A stretch of DNA of 64,000 nt from Megaleporinus macrocephalus. Lineage: Eukaryota; Chordata; Actinopteri; Characiformes; Anostomidae. A program made the position numbers and the translations under genes. The DNA is taken from the NCBI GenBank assembly GCA_021613375.1, contig CM038727.1:1641832-1705831 (forward strand), read 5' to 3'. Each line of letters begins with the position of its first letter. Within the stretch, counting starts at the first letter, position 1. Of the stretch, positions 1-11,090 are shown piece after piece. The notes beneath the pieces were generated by a model that saw nothing but the letters and a program-made list of their open reading frames with translations, had not been told where the DNA came from and searched no databases.

Positions 1-288
1 ACAGTGTATAAATGTAAATATTGCTGCTGCTTTTTATTACATATTTGCACTGCCGACTGCAGAACTGTGTATTTGCACTACTGTAGTGGTCTGCACAGTT
101 TACACTGATTAACTGCACTACTGTCATCATTCTTACAGACACACTGTGAGACATTCACAGTTATTTTGTATATACTATTTATTTTATATTCTGTTTTTTT
201 GTTGTTGTAACTGTCATGTTTTGTCTGACATTGTGCACTTGTGAAGTAGATACTGCATGCCTTAAATTTTCCTCTGGAACCAATAAAA

Positions 289-290
<2 letters not shown>
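1..290 (+). mobile_element. 3' tail of a non-LTR (LINE) element
   Basis: This AT-rich stretch has short runs alternating TTTGCACTACTGT-like and TGCACT-like motifs and ends in CCTCTGGAACCAATAAAATA directly followed by a TATC microsatellite. That layout is typical of fish LINE 3' untranslated regions, which often end in an AATAAA-like signal and a short tandem tail. No reverse-transcriptase coding is visible, so the body of the element lies outside the window or was lost by 5' truncation. The family is not assigned. Confidence 0.55.

Positions 291-336
<46 letters not shown>
287..336. repeat. (TATC)n microsatellite
   Basis: About twelve uninterrupted TATC/ATCT units abut the LINE-like tail. The tract probably grew from the tail of that element. 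Confidence 0.95.
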
Positions 337-339
337 AGT

Positions 340-1026
340 AACTATAGAGTTAATATACAGTAATTATACAGTAACTATAGAGTTATTATACAGTAATTAT
401 ACAGTAACTATAGTTATTATACAGTAATTATACAGTAACTATAGAGTTATTATACAGTAACTATAGTTATTATACAGTAATTATAAAGTTAATATACAGC
501 AATTATACAGTAACTATAGTTAATATACAGTAATTATACAGTAACTATAGAGTTATTATACAGTAACTATAGTTAATATACAGTAATTATACAGTAACTA
601 TAGAGTTATTGTACAGTAATTATAAAGTTAATATACAGCAATTATACAGTAACTATAGAGTTATTATACAGTAATTATAAAGTTAATATACAGCAATTAT
701 ACAGTAACTATAGAGTTATTATACAGTAATTATAAAGTTAATATACAGCAATTATACAGTAACTATAGTTAATATACAGTAATTATAAAGTTAATATACA
801 GCAATTATACAGTAACTATAGAGTTATTATACAGTAATTATAAAGTTAATATACAGCAATTATACAGTAACTATAGAGTTATTATACAGTAATTATACAG
901 TAACTATAGAGTTATTATACAGTAATTATACAGTAACTATAGAGTTATTATACAGTAATTATACAGTAACTATTGAGTTATTATACAGTAATTATAAAGT
1001 TATTATACAGTAATTGTACAGTAACT
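340..1026. repeat. AT-rich minisatellite of ACAGTAACTATAGAGTTAT type
   Basis: Alternating short modules (ACAGTAATTATA, ACAGTAACTATAGAGTTAT, AAGTTAATATACAGCAATTAT) recur for about 690 bp. The order of modules varies, with a recurrent composite of roughly 55 bp around 610-870. There is no coding capacity. Confidence 0.9.
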
Positions 1027-1602
1027 ACCACAAATAAAGAACCTGCTGTGAAACTAGCAAGTCTATACAAAACCAGTACCACACACTGACCACAGACTGG
1101 AGTGAATCCAGCAGATACAGTAGTTTAGAGCTTTTTCAGCACTTTCTCTGGATGATTGATCCGCCGTGCTCGCAGGGGAAACCCAGCTCATGCAATTCAC
1201 CATCACATGATGGTTTACAGGAAAACTGTTGCAACATTTCTTTTGCTTTCGAACTAGCAGAGTGAGGTTATGAATGTGAGCGGAGATGCTGAGCAGGCAC
1301 TGTTCCCTGGTATTATTCAAATCAAGCTTCCTAAATGCTCAGTCACTGGCCATTTTATTGGAAACACCAGCGCTGTGCAAAAGTGCATTCAGTTCTTTTA
1401 TACTAAGTCAAAGTGACAAGTGAGTGATTAAATTATTTCGAGAAAGCAGACATGATTTAAAGTTGATGCACCATAAACACAACAACTGTACAGTACAATA
1501 ACAACGTTAAAGTGGTCATGATTGTGTACTGACCTGGATCTGGATCTGAACCAGTTATTTATTTATTTAAAATCAATGTGAAATGCTGAAGTGGTTGTTA
1601 TA

Positions 1603-1605
<3 letters not shown>

Positions 1606-1691
<86 letters not shown>

Positions 1692-1696
1692 TATAT
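1606..1696. repeat. (AT)n microsatellite
   Basis: An almost pure AT dinucleotide run, interrupted only near its end, directly precedes a MITE end at 1702. TA-rich sites are the usual targets of Tc1/mariner-type elements. Confidence 0.95.
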
Positions 1697-1701
1697 AAAA
1701 T

Positions 1702-2120
1702 CACTACCACTCAAAAGTTAGGGATCACAGTGAAATGTTCTTGTTTTAATGGAGTATCTTCTTCCTTAACACAACAATGGACTGACGGGTCTCTAAAGAA
1801 AGTTGTTTCTTTCTGGTCATTGTGAGTCGGTCAGCAAGCCATCAACTGCTGATCTTCAGATACTAAACTAACCTAGAATGTTGTTCCCTTTTATACTCAC
1901 TTATTAGTAGAATGTTTTTCAGCTGTGATCACAATTGAGCAAGTGTCCTAACAACCAATTAGTCCAATAACATCCTCAACTTGGATTGGTGGTCGTACCA
2001 GGAGATTTAGACAGAGGACTGAGAATTACTGATAATAGACTATATGTAAAATAAGCCTCTATACAAAAATAGACTTTAATACAAACATTTTTATTCTTTA
2101 AAAATCATCTGATACACTTA
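1702..2120 (+). mobile_element. MITE copy 1, right end missing
   Basis: It starts with a terminal motif CACTACCACTCAAAAGTTAG and then matches the copy at 9180-9658 almost base for base up to about 2120. Beyond that it diverges, and the right inverted terminus seen in copy 2 is absent. Relative to copy 2 it carries about 30 extra bases near 1810-1845. No open frame of note is present. Resemblance of the end sequence to Tc1/mariner-type MITEs is from memory; the class assignment is an inference. Confidence 0.65.
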
Positions 2121-2323
2121 CATTCATTGTGATAATTATGGTTATAATAATGTGCAAATAAAAACATAACACTATTGCTATTAGTTTTTTGCTTTCTGCC
2201 AACACCATTCCAACTCCGGATTGTCCAGTCTGATTTAGTCCAGTTTGTGGGATTTGGACTTGTGTGCTGCTTTTTTTGATTGGATGCATGGATTCTGGAA
2301 AACAGCTGATTTTGTTCCCATAG

Positions 2324-2368
2324 AGAATGAATAGAATGGAAAAGTGCATTTTCCATTCTATTCATTCT
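2324..2368. repeat. Perfect short palindrome (20-bp arms)
   Basis: Left arm 2324-2343 and right arm 2349-2368 are perfect reverse complements around a 5-base spacer GTGCA. The DNA could extrude as a cruciform. It lies in a unique spacer next to a degenerate tandem duplication (about 2385-2490 and 2555-2670). Confidence 0.9.
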
Positions 2369-2384
2369 TTTTTTTCCATCCCTC

Positions 2385-2670
2385 TTTTTTCCCCATAGAG
2401 TCCCATTCATTTTCAGTCAGCCCCAAACATCATGGTTAAATTAATCAAACTGCAAACTGCCTCTACTCACTCAGAGCAGATCCCAAAACACTAATGCACA
2501 GACATACTCCTCTGCACTCCTCTATTTGTTGTTTATTCCTCCCTTGTTCTTCCCAATAGGGTCCCTTTCTTTTTTAGCTGAACTCAAACATTATGGTTTC
2601 ATTCAACCTACAACCTCCAAACTGCCTGTACTCACTCAGAGCAGATCCCCAAACTCTAATCCACAGACAC
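2385..2670 (+). repeat. Two-copy diverged tandem duplication
   Basis: Two segments beginning CCCATAGAGTCCC and CCCAATAGGGTCCC share the run of motifs AACTGCCT.TACTCACTCAGA, GCAGATCCC and CTAATsCACAGACA at the same spacing. The offset is about 180 bp. No coding frame is supported. Confidence 0.7.
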
Positions 2671-2862
2671 ACTGACATTTCTAGTTTTATATATGATCCT
2701 TTAAAGAAATTTGATGAAGTCTAGTTCATAAGCTTTGCAGCTTCAGGACAAATCTGAAGGAGCGAACATAAGCACAGATTGTGTACACAACTGTACACAA
2801 CTGAACATACACAACTGTGTAAAAGTCTGATCTAATAGTGTAAAAGTGTGTAACTGATCAGT

Positions 2863-3186
2863 AAGTGTCCGATCACCAGTAAGAACAGCAGATCTGATTA
2901 GAACAGATGTAAATAATCATACATACAATACAAAGTAACATGAATATGTTATTGTGAGAGAAGTAGATCAAATCTTGAGCTCCAGTTTGAAGAACAAAGT
3001 TAGGTTCCAGATTTCTCCTGGACGCCCCAGACATTGCTGCTGAAGGAACTGTACACATTCATACAATCTTGATTTAGCTTAATGAAGTACTGAGCAGTCA
3101 AAGCAGGTATTAGATGAGAACTGTACATAACTGTACATGTTGTTTAGGAGAAGCTTGGAAAGGGTTAAATAAACACACTGACGTAC
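2863..3186 (+). repeat. Inverted flanking repeat, left copy
   Basis: This segment is the reverse complement of 8472-8815 over most of its length. It includes shared blocks for GATCACCAGTAAGA, AGAACAGATGTAAATAATCA, CTCCTGGACGCCCCAGAC and AAACACACTGACGTA. Together the copies bracket about 5.3 kb holding the 45-bp, 31-bp and 51-bp arrays. A central block of about 35 bp (3033-3067) is in the opposite orientation relative to the rest. The origin is unknown; it could be a TE family. Confidence 0.8.
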
Positions 3187-3735
3187 GTATGTATGTATAT
3201 TAGTGTATGGTTTCCATCAGTATTTTCTTTTCAGAAGATTGGGTAGATGATTGGAGGAGTTTCCAAACCAGACACAACCAGATACAAGCTTAATGTTCTT
3301 ATTTAACAGTCTGGAGGAAACTAAGATCTTCTGTCCATCCTGTACACTGTGAAAAGACACCTCAACACTGTGGGTCTGAAAGGATGTGTAGCTGTTGAAG
3401 AAGCTCCTCACTGAGAAAAGGAGATACAGACACATCAAACAAAAAAGCTCAACACTGGACTGACCACCCCAGAGTCCAGAACCTAAACACCACTGAATGT
3501 GTAGTGATGAGTCTCGTGTTATACACAGACCACCGCTGGGCTGCTTGGCGGGTTTGAGGAAGCTTAGACGTGTGATACAAAGTTCTAACAGGTACACACC
3601 TCAGTGGAGCTGAGTCTGCTTATAACATGTACTCTGATTCTGTTTCCTGTGACAAAGAGAAACTGTGAGTTTCCCACATCAAGCAACCCGGTTTCCTGTT
3701 TGCTATCGTGTGTGTCCTCCCAATCTGCTGTACAC
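3187..3735. other. Spacer with no recognised feature
   Basis: The minus strand has an open frame of 126 codons at 3217-3597, but I recognise no domain, signal peptide or splice context in it. I treat it as chance. The downstream edge runs into the 45-bp minisatellite. Confidence 0.6.
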
Positions 3736-3738
3736 CAA

Positions 3739-4026
3739 CTTATATCTCCACTCACTGTCCACTGTATCAGCTCCACTGACCATACAGGACCTCCACTCAC
3801 TGTCCACTGTATCAGCTCCACTGACCATACAGGACCTCCACTCACTGTCCACTGTATCAGCTCCACTGACCATACAGGACCTCCACTCACTGTCCACTGT
3901 ATCAGCTCCACTGACCATACAGGACCTCCACTCACTGTCCACTGTATCAGCTCCACAGACCATACAGGACTTCCACTCACTGTCCACTGTATCAGCTCCA
4001 CTGACCATACAGGACCTCCACTCTAT
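3739..4026. repeat. 45-bp minisatellite, locus 1
   Basis: About six copies of a 45-bp unit containing CTCCACTCACTGTCCACTGT and CAGCTCCACTGACCATACAG. Because 45 is divisible by three and the unit lacks stops in several frames, long frames on both strands are artefacts. The same unit occurs at 46.5 kb and at the right window edge. Confidence 0.97.
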
Positions 4027-4029
4027 TAG

Positions 4030-4380
4030 ACACTCCTTAGACACATTCCACTAGTAAACACACACTAGGGGCAGTGAAACACCCACATGCACACACACTA
4101 ATGAACACACACACTAGGTGGCAGTGATACACCCATGAATACACACACACACACTACTGAACATACACAATGGGCAATGAAACACCCACATACACACACA
4201 GTAGTGAACACACATAGGGGTCAGTGAAACACCCACATAAACTCACTCTAGTAAACACTAGGTGGCAATGAAACACACATATACACTCACACACACTAGT
4301 GAACACACACACACACACACACACTAGAGGCATTGAAGCACCCACATACACACCCACTAGTGAACACACACTAGGCTTTT
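4030..4380. repeat. Degenerate CA-rich ACACACTAG repeat
   Basis: Loose repeats of ACACACACTAGTGAACACACACTAGG-like modules with GGCAGTGAAACACCCACAT spacers and a pure CA run near 4305-4324. The period is irregular, around 50-60 bp. Confidence 0.8.
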
Positions 4381-4892
4381 TTGTGGCTGTGCTTCTGCAG
4401 CCACTCCACTTCCTCAAAGAGACCAAACGAGAGACTTCCTTAAAGAGGCTGAACGAAGGGAAGCTCCATTGCTTAATGAAGAACATTGAACCACACTGTT
4501 CACCCCCACACACACACACACAACAGAAGAAGTTAAAGAATGGATGCATGCTTGTGGTCACTTCTCTACACACAAACATCAGCCAAGGTTCTCATTTAAC
4601 CTATACAGGAACAAATTACTCAATGCAGACATCAGTATAAACCAGGATTTCTCAACCTGGGGGTCAAGGTCCACCAGTGGCCCAAGAAGCACCCTCTAGT
4701 GGCCTGTGGGTCTATACTCAAGGAGAAGCAATAGTTCGTAACACCAGGCATAAAAACAAACATGAAACCAAAAATTTTAAGAAACGTTTTCAAGGTATTT
4801 TTAAAATATTAATAGACGTGCAGTAAACACGTGCAGTAAATAGACGTGCAGTAAACACTGTTTTGCAGTTTTTTGATAACTGTAATACTGTA

Positions 4893-5457
4893 ATGAGTTA
4901 TAGCGATGTTGGTAGTCAGATACATGAGTTATAGCGATGTTGGTAATCAGATACATGACTTATAGTGATGTTCATAATCAGATACATGAGTTATAGCGAT
5001 GTTGGTAGTCAGATATATGAGTTATAGCGATGTTGGTAATCAGATACATGACTTATAGTGATGTTCATAATCAGATACATGAGTTATAGTGATGTTGGTA
5101 GTCAGATACATGAGTTATAGTGATGCTGGTAGTCAGATATATGAGTTATAGCGATGTTGGTAGTCAGAGACATGAGTTATAGCGATGTTGGTAGTCAGAT
5201 ACATGAGTTATAGCGATGTTGGTAATCAGATACATGACTTATAGTGATGTTCATAATCAGATACATGAGTTATAGCGATGTTGGTAGTCAGATACATGAG
5301 TTATAGTGATGCTGGTAGTCAGATATATGAGTTATAGCGATGTTGGTAGTCAGAGACATGAGTTATAGCGATGTTGGTAGTCAGATACATGAGTTATAGC
5401 GATGTTGGTAATCAGATACATGAGTTATAGTGATGTTGGTAATCAGAGACATGAGTT
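4893..5457. repeat. 31-bp minisatellite
   Basis: About eighteen copies of a 31-bp unit built from ATGAGTTATAGCGATGTTGG and TAGTCAGATAC. Variants (TAATC, GACTTATAGTGATGTTCAT) recur in the same order at about 4940-5090 and 5225-5280, so blocks of several units have been duplicated. Confidence 0.95.
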
Positions 5458-6280
5458 GTAAGTAATAGAGGAGCTAGGTGTGCTCCTCTTTATCTTCCCC
5501 CAGGAATCACTACACGCCCTACGTGTGTTCCAGGCACCCTACAGTGGTTGTGCCCCAATGTGAGTGAGGCAACAAACTGATCTTAAAATACAGACGTTCA
5601 TATTTATATTAAACATAGACTCTATGCAGGGATGCCTTTTCAGAAGCTCACTTATCCGGAGGTGTGATAACATTTTCCCAACAGCTACTGCTTCTGTGGT
5701 TTGCAGCAGAAACTTGGCATGTGTCTCTGTTCCGCCTGTGGTCTGCTGTAGCTTGCTATCTAGAAAAATGGTGAAGAAATATAGATAACAGATCTTGAGG
5801 AGCTAAAACTGGCTGCTGCAGTGGCCACTGGTGGACCAGCAAAATATACATACTGTCCAGAATAACCTTGCGCAGATGAAATCAATGTTCTGTATATTTC
5901 TATATATCAGGATTTTAAAACATGGATATTTATATTTGTTATGTTCAAAAAAGCCATATCAGGACCTGCCTTTCAGCAAGACAAGGTTCAGATATCAGCC
6001 ACATCCTGTTATGGGAAGTGCTGTATGGTAGGTGAGGCAATGTGGTCAAAAACCTTTAGGCCCAAAATCCACACAGTAAATCTTAACCCTATAGTTCACT
6101 ATACAACTGCAGTGGAACATCTTAGAACATCTTATAGTATAGAAACTGTACAGGAGTGTAAGGAAAATACTGATATAAGTAATATATATATTTATAAACA
6201 GCACTTATGTACAGTTTGAGTCACTTGGACACATTATTATATACAAAAAGCTATTTATTCCAGACAGGAAGTTTTTATTT
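5458..6280. other. Spacer with no recognised feature
   Basis: Mixed-composition DNA with only short open frames (74, 66 and 92 codons) that overlap one another and show no recognisable motif. No gene is supported. Confidence 0.6.
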
Positions 6281-6284
6281 CCTC

Positions 6285-8475
6285 AGTAAACACTTTATTA
6301 TTAAATCAGTATTAATAGAGTAAGTAGTGCTTTTACACTTTATTATAAAATATTAATCAGTATTAATAGAGTAAGTAGTGCTTTTACACTTTATTATTAA
6401 ATATTAATCAGTATTAATAGAGTAAGTAGAGATTTTACACGTTATTATTAAATATTAATCTGTATTAATAGAGTAAGTAGTGCTTTTACACTTTATTATT
6501 AAATATTAATCAGTATTTATAGAGTAAGTAGTGCTTTTACACTTTATTATTGAATATTAATCAGTATTAATAGAGTAAGTAGTGCTTTTACACTTTATTA
6601 TTACATATTAAACAGTATTAATAGAGTAAGTAGTGTTTTTACACTTTATTACTAAATATTAATCAGTATTAATAGAGTAAGTAGTGCTTTTACACTTTAT
6701 TATTAAATATTAAACAGTATTAATAGAGTAAGTAGTGCTTTTACAATTTATTATTAAATACTAAACAGTATTAGAGTAAGTAGTGCTTTTACACTTTATT
6801 ATTAAATATTAAACAGTATTAATAGATTAAGTAGTGCTTTTACACTTTATTATTAAATAATTATCAGTATTAATAGAGTAAGTAGTGCTTTTACACTTTA
6901 TTATTAAATATTAAACAGTATTAATAGAGTAAGTAGTGTTTTTACACTTTATTATTAAATATTAAACAGTATTAATAGAGTAAGTAGAGCTTTTACACTT
7001 TATTATTAAATATTAATCAGTATTAATAGAGTAAGTAGTGCTTTTACACTTTATTATTAAATATCAAACAGTATTAATAGAGTAAGTAGTGCTTTTACAA
7101 TTTATTATTAAATATTAAACAGTATTAGAGTAAGTAGTGCTTTTACAATTTATTATTAAATATTAAACAGTATTAATAGATTAAGTAGTGCTTTTACACT
7201 TTATTATTAAATAATTATCAGTATTAATAGAGTAAGTAGTGCTTTTACACTTTATTATTAAATAATAATCAGTATTAATAGAGTAAGTAGAGCTTTTACA
7301 CTTCATTATTAAATATTAATCAGTATTAATAGAGTAAGTAGTGCTTTTACCATTTATTATTAAATATTAAACAGTATTAATAGAGTAAGTAGTGCTTTTA
7401 CACTTTATTATTAAATATTAATCAGTATTAATAGAGTAAGTAGTGCTTTTACACTTTATTATTATATATTAAACAGTATTAATAGAGTAAGTAGTGCTTT
7501 TACACTTTATTATTAAATATTAATCAGTATTAATAGAGTAAGTAGTGCTTTTACACTTTATTATTAAATATTAAACAGTATTAATAGAGTAAGTAGTGTT
7601 TTTACACTTTATTATTAAATATTAAACAGTATTAATAGAGTAAGTAGAGCTTTTACACTTTATTATTAAATATTAAACAGTATTAATAGAGTAAGTAGTG
7701 CTTTTACACTTTATTATTAAATATTAAACAGTATTAATAGAGCAAGTAGTGCTTTTACACTTTATTATTAAATAATTATCAGTATTAATAGAGTAAGTAG
7801 TGCTTTTACACTTTATTATTAAATAATAATCAGTATTAATAGAGTAAGTAGAGCTTTTACACTTCATTATTAAATATTAATCAGTATTAATAGAGTAAGT
7901 AGTGCTTTTACCATTTATTATTAAATATTAAACAGTATTAATAGAGTAAGTAGTGCTTTTACACTTTATTATTAAATATTAATCAGTATTAATAGAGTAA
8001 GTAGTGCTTTTACACTTTATTATTATATATTAAACAGTATTAATAGAGTAAGTAGTGCTTTTACACTTTATTATTAAATATTAATCAGTATTAATAGAGT
8101 AAGTAGTGCTTTTACACTTTATTATTAAATATTAAACAGTATTAATAGAGTAAGTAGTGTTTTTACACTTTATTATTAAATATTAAACAGTATTAATAGA
8201 GTAAGTAGAGCTTTTACACTTTATTATTAAATATTAAACAGTATTAATAGAGTAAGTAGTGCTTTTACACTTTATTATTAAATATTAAACAGTATTAATA
8301 GAGCAAGTAGTGCTTTTACACTTTATTATTAAATATTAAACAGTATTAATAGAGTAAGTAGTGCTTTTACACTTTATTATTAAATATTAAACAGTATTAA
8401 TAGAGCAAGTAGTGCTTTTACACTTTATTATTAAATATTAATCAGTATTAATAGAATAAGTAGAGCTTTTCCATA
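6285..8475. repeat. 51-bp AT-rich minisatellite with 561-bp higher-order unit
   Basis: About 43 copies of a 51-bp unit containing CAGTATTAATAGAGTAAGTA and GTGCTTTTACACTTTATTAT. Diagnostic variants repeat at a constant offset of 561 bp, which equals 11 units: CTTCATTAT at 7301 and 7862, and ATTATATAT at 7461 and 8022. The array therefore contains a higher-order duplication. It ends exactly where the inverted flanking repeat begins. Confidence 0.97.
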
Positions 8476-8815
8476 CGTCAGTGTGTTTATTAACTCTTTC
8501 CAAGCTTCTTCTAAACAACCCAGTATTATTATCAGTTCTCATCTAATACCTGCTTTGACTGCTCAGTACTTCATTAAGATAAATCAAGATTTGCTGCTGA
8601 AGGAACTGAATACATTCATACAATGTCTGGGGCGTCCAGGAGAAATCTAGAACCTAACTTTGTTCTTCAAACTGGATCAAGATCTGATCTACTTCTCTCA
8701 CAATAACATATTCATGTTACTTTGTATTGTATGTCTGATTATTTACATCCGTTCTAATCAGATCTGCTGCTCTTACTGGTGATCAGACACTTATTAATCA
8801 GGTAAAGGATTTCAA
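8472..8815 (-). repeat. Inverted flanking repeat, right copy
   Basis: Reverse-orientation partner of 2863-3186. The central block 8590-8624 keeps the same plus-strand orientation as in the left copy, although everything around it is inverted. Confidence 0.8.
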
Positions 8816-9178
8816 ACTGACTTTTGCACAGTAGTGTAGTTTTTCAATAAATACAAAAGCTTATAATTCAGTGATTACACGAAGCATATGGTTATTTTAA
8901 GGTTATAGTAGTGTGCAGTAAAACTTTGGACCACCAGTGGGTTTGAGCTGTTTATTTAAATTAAAAGCTTTCAATGTTGAGTTCATTGAACATCAAGTGA
9001 GAAATGACCAGATCAATAATCTGTGTTTACATTCTGTTATCTAAACTTCTCTGGAGGGTCATTTTCCTTTCAGGCCTGCAGAACACAGTGTCCATTATTG
9101 CTGTAAACTGTTTAAAAGATCTGCTCTTTGAGCTGCTTTCCATTAAACAGCTGGGTACGCTTTTGGGTATTACATTAT
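8816..9178. other. Spacer with no recognised feature
   Basis: Ordinary AT-rich sequence. The frame starting at 9004 runs into the MITE and is not a plausible gene. Confidence 0.55.
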
Positions 9179-9179
9179 A

Positions 9180-9658
9180 CACAACTGCTCAAAAGTTTGG
9201 GATCACAGTGAAATGTTCTTGTTTTAATGGAGTATCTTCTTCCTTAACACAACAATGGACTGACGGGTCTCTAAAGAAAGTTGTTTCAACTGCTGATCTT
9301 CAGATACTAAACTAACCTAGAATGTTGTTCCCTTTTATACTTACTTATTAGTAGAATGTTTTTTCAGCTGTGCATCACAATTGATCAAGTCCTAACAACC
9401 AATTAGTCCAATAACATCCTTAACTTGGATTGGTGGTCGTACCAGGAGATTTAGACAGAGAACTGAGAATTACTGATAATAGAACTATATGTAAAATAAG
9501 CCTCTATACAAAAATAGACTTTAATACAAACATTTTTATTCTTTAAAAATCATCTGATACACTTACATTAATAGTGAAATGGACAATATCGGTTGTGAAT
9601 TGCATGAAAATTGCATGAAATTAAATTCTAAAGTGATCCTAAACTTTTGAGCGGTAGT
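9180..9658 (+). mobile_element. MITE copy 2, complete with inverted ends
   Basis: The left end CTGCTCAAAAGTTTGGGATCAC is mirrored by the right end, whose reverse complement reads CACTACCGCTCAAAAGTTTAGG. The element is about 480 bp, has no transposase frame and is followed by a TA microsatellite (9664-9681). It matches copy 1 at 1702-2120. This is the organisation of a non-autonomous DNA transposon mobilised in trans. Superfamily is inferred only from the terminus and TA context. Confidence 0.75.
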
Positions 9659-9797
9659 GTGTGTATATATATATATATATATAGCTCATAATCCCATTAG
9701 GCATATCAGTAACAGTATCACTGAAACTAGAATGCAATATCACAGTATATCAACAATAAAATAAACTCCTGTGCAGATAACATTAAACCACCTCCTT

Positions 9798-9862
9798 GTA
9801 CGTACTCTTACACACCATCACCATGTCAGTGTCACTGCAGTACTGAGAATGACCCACCCCCT
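9798..9862. repeat. Fragment of dispersed repeat shared with 47.0 kb
   Basis: The words CACCATCACCATGTCAGTGT and CACTGCAGTACTGAGAATGA match 47035-47085 closely. This is a short remnant of the interspersed element that is longer at 46.5-47.1 kb. Confidence 0.6.
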
Positions 9863-10200
9863 GCTCTGTTGGGACGCTAATTATTGAAGAACAGAAGTAT
9901 ACAGTTATACCGTAAAGACTCTGCATCCCGGTGACTGTAACTCTGCATATCTTCCAAAACCGCAGACTTTTTCATTTTCACACTTCCTACTGAAAGTAGC
10001 GTAGCTAAGTTTCCCAATGACTATATTATGCATGTGAAGGAGGTTAGTTTCATTTTCTATTCAGCAAAATTGTCTCCAGTGACTTAGTGAGCAGTGGGTT
10101 CAGTCGAGTTTAGACACAGTACCTTTACAGGAGAGAACTGTAGTTATTATTTTAGATACCATGGCATTTGTTTTCTTTGGTGTTTAGTTATTAAACTGTA
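9863..10200. other. Spacer with no recognised feature
   Basis: No open frame, array or element end that I can identify. Confidence 0.5.
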
Positions 10201-10740
10201 AATACTGTGTGACCAGAGGAGGATGGGTCTTGGTTCCTCCCAAGGTTTCTTCCTCCAGTGTTACGACCCCTGTTCGTTATAGCCATCTTTTAGATCTGTT
10301 GGTGGCCATGTTGTGGGGTGTTTTTCTTTGTGACATTGGTCAGGTCCGTGACTGACCACTAGAGGGCACATTGCAATATGAAGGATCGTCAAGCGGCCAT
10401 CTTGGGAGACGTTCAGGGTTCTCTCCTTTGACTACATCTGTACATTTAGTTACAGCTTTGTTAGACTCTGTAAAATCTCTGTTGGACGTAGGGGACAGGT
10501 GTCTACCCTTTTCTCCTGTTTTGTGGCAGGGAGTGAGGGGTAGTTAGGGGTGTTAGGGGTAGTTTGGTGCATTTTGTTTGCTTTGTGTTTTAGGTTAGGC
10601 TTTCTCCAGTTGTCGAGGGAGGTGTTCTTGCCACTGTGCCTCTGGTTTGCTCACTGGGGGATATATGTATGTTGTAACTGTCTGTTTTCAAAACTCTGTA
10701 AAGCTGCTTTGAGACAACATCGTTGTAAAAGCGATAGGGC
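10200..10740 (+). repeat. Dispersed repeat with GAGGAGGATGGGT / TTTCTTCCTC module, interrupted
   Basis: The flanks (10200-10262 and 10610-10740) carry modules also seen at 16615-16735 and, reversed, at 19810-19945: ACTGTGTGACCAGAGGAGGA, GGTTTCTTCCTC, TTCTTGCCAC and GTAAAGCTGCTTTGAGACAA. I recognise the combination as a common interspersed module in fish genomes. The interval 10262-10600, starting TGTTACGACCCC, is absent from the other copies and looks like a later insertion, possibly a solo LTR, but I cannot demonstrate its ends. Confidence 0.5.
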
Positions 10741-10949
10741 TTCACACAAACCCCGGACTTAACCTGTCCACCCAGAGATTTCCGACTGACCAGGTGCACC
10801 ACATAGGCCAGAAGGAGCAGTAGGGCGGGCCTATAAAAGACAATGCAGTCGGAGACACCATTGAGACCAGGGTAGACCAGGTTTTGTGAGCTCACAGAGA
10901 AGACGGTACAGCAGTCCTTAGAATAAAAGCTTAAACACTTTACTTGTAC

Positions 10950-11090
10950 TGTAAGTCAATGTAAAGAGGTTTTATTAGAAGTGATTTCGGAGCATTTCTA
11001 TTGGTCCATTCATTGTGAAACATTCACAACAGGATATAAAGAGCAGCTGTCGTCTTCAAATCATTTAGAAAACTGAAATAGTCTATTGCT
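10950..11090 (+). repeat. Copy of dispersed repeat with TTTCTATTGGTCCATT core
   Basis: AAGTCAATGTAAAGAG, GGAGCATTTCTATTGGTCCA and TTTACA/TTCACA-type spacers recur at 42030-42150, 42850-42965, 43645-43805 and 45296-45380. It is probably a non-autonomous DNA transposon family. Confidence 0.6.

Noticed and set aside
3217..3597. 126-codon minus-strand frame as a possible membrane protein
   Set aside because: It has hydrophobic stretches, but no recognised family, splice sites or promoter support it.
4893..5457. CRISPR-like array (31-bp units)
   Set aside because: Units are directly adjacent with no unique spacers, and the sequence is a vertebrate genome.
10262..10600. Possible solo LTR starting TGTTACGACCCC
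   Set aside because: I could not find a matching end, target-site duplication or second copy in the window, so it is only mentioned as an insertion in a repeat.
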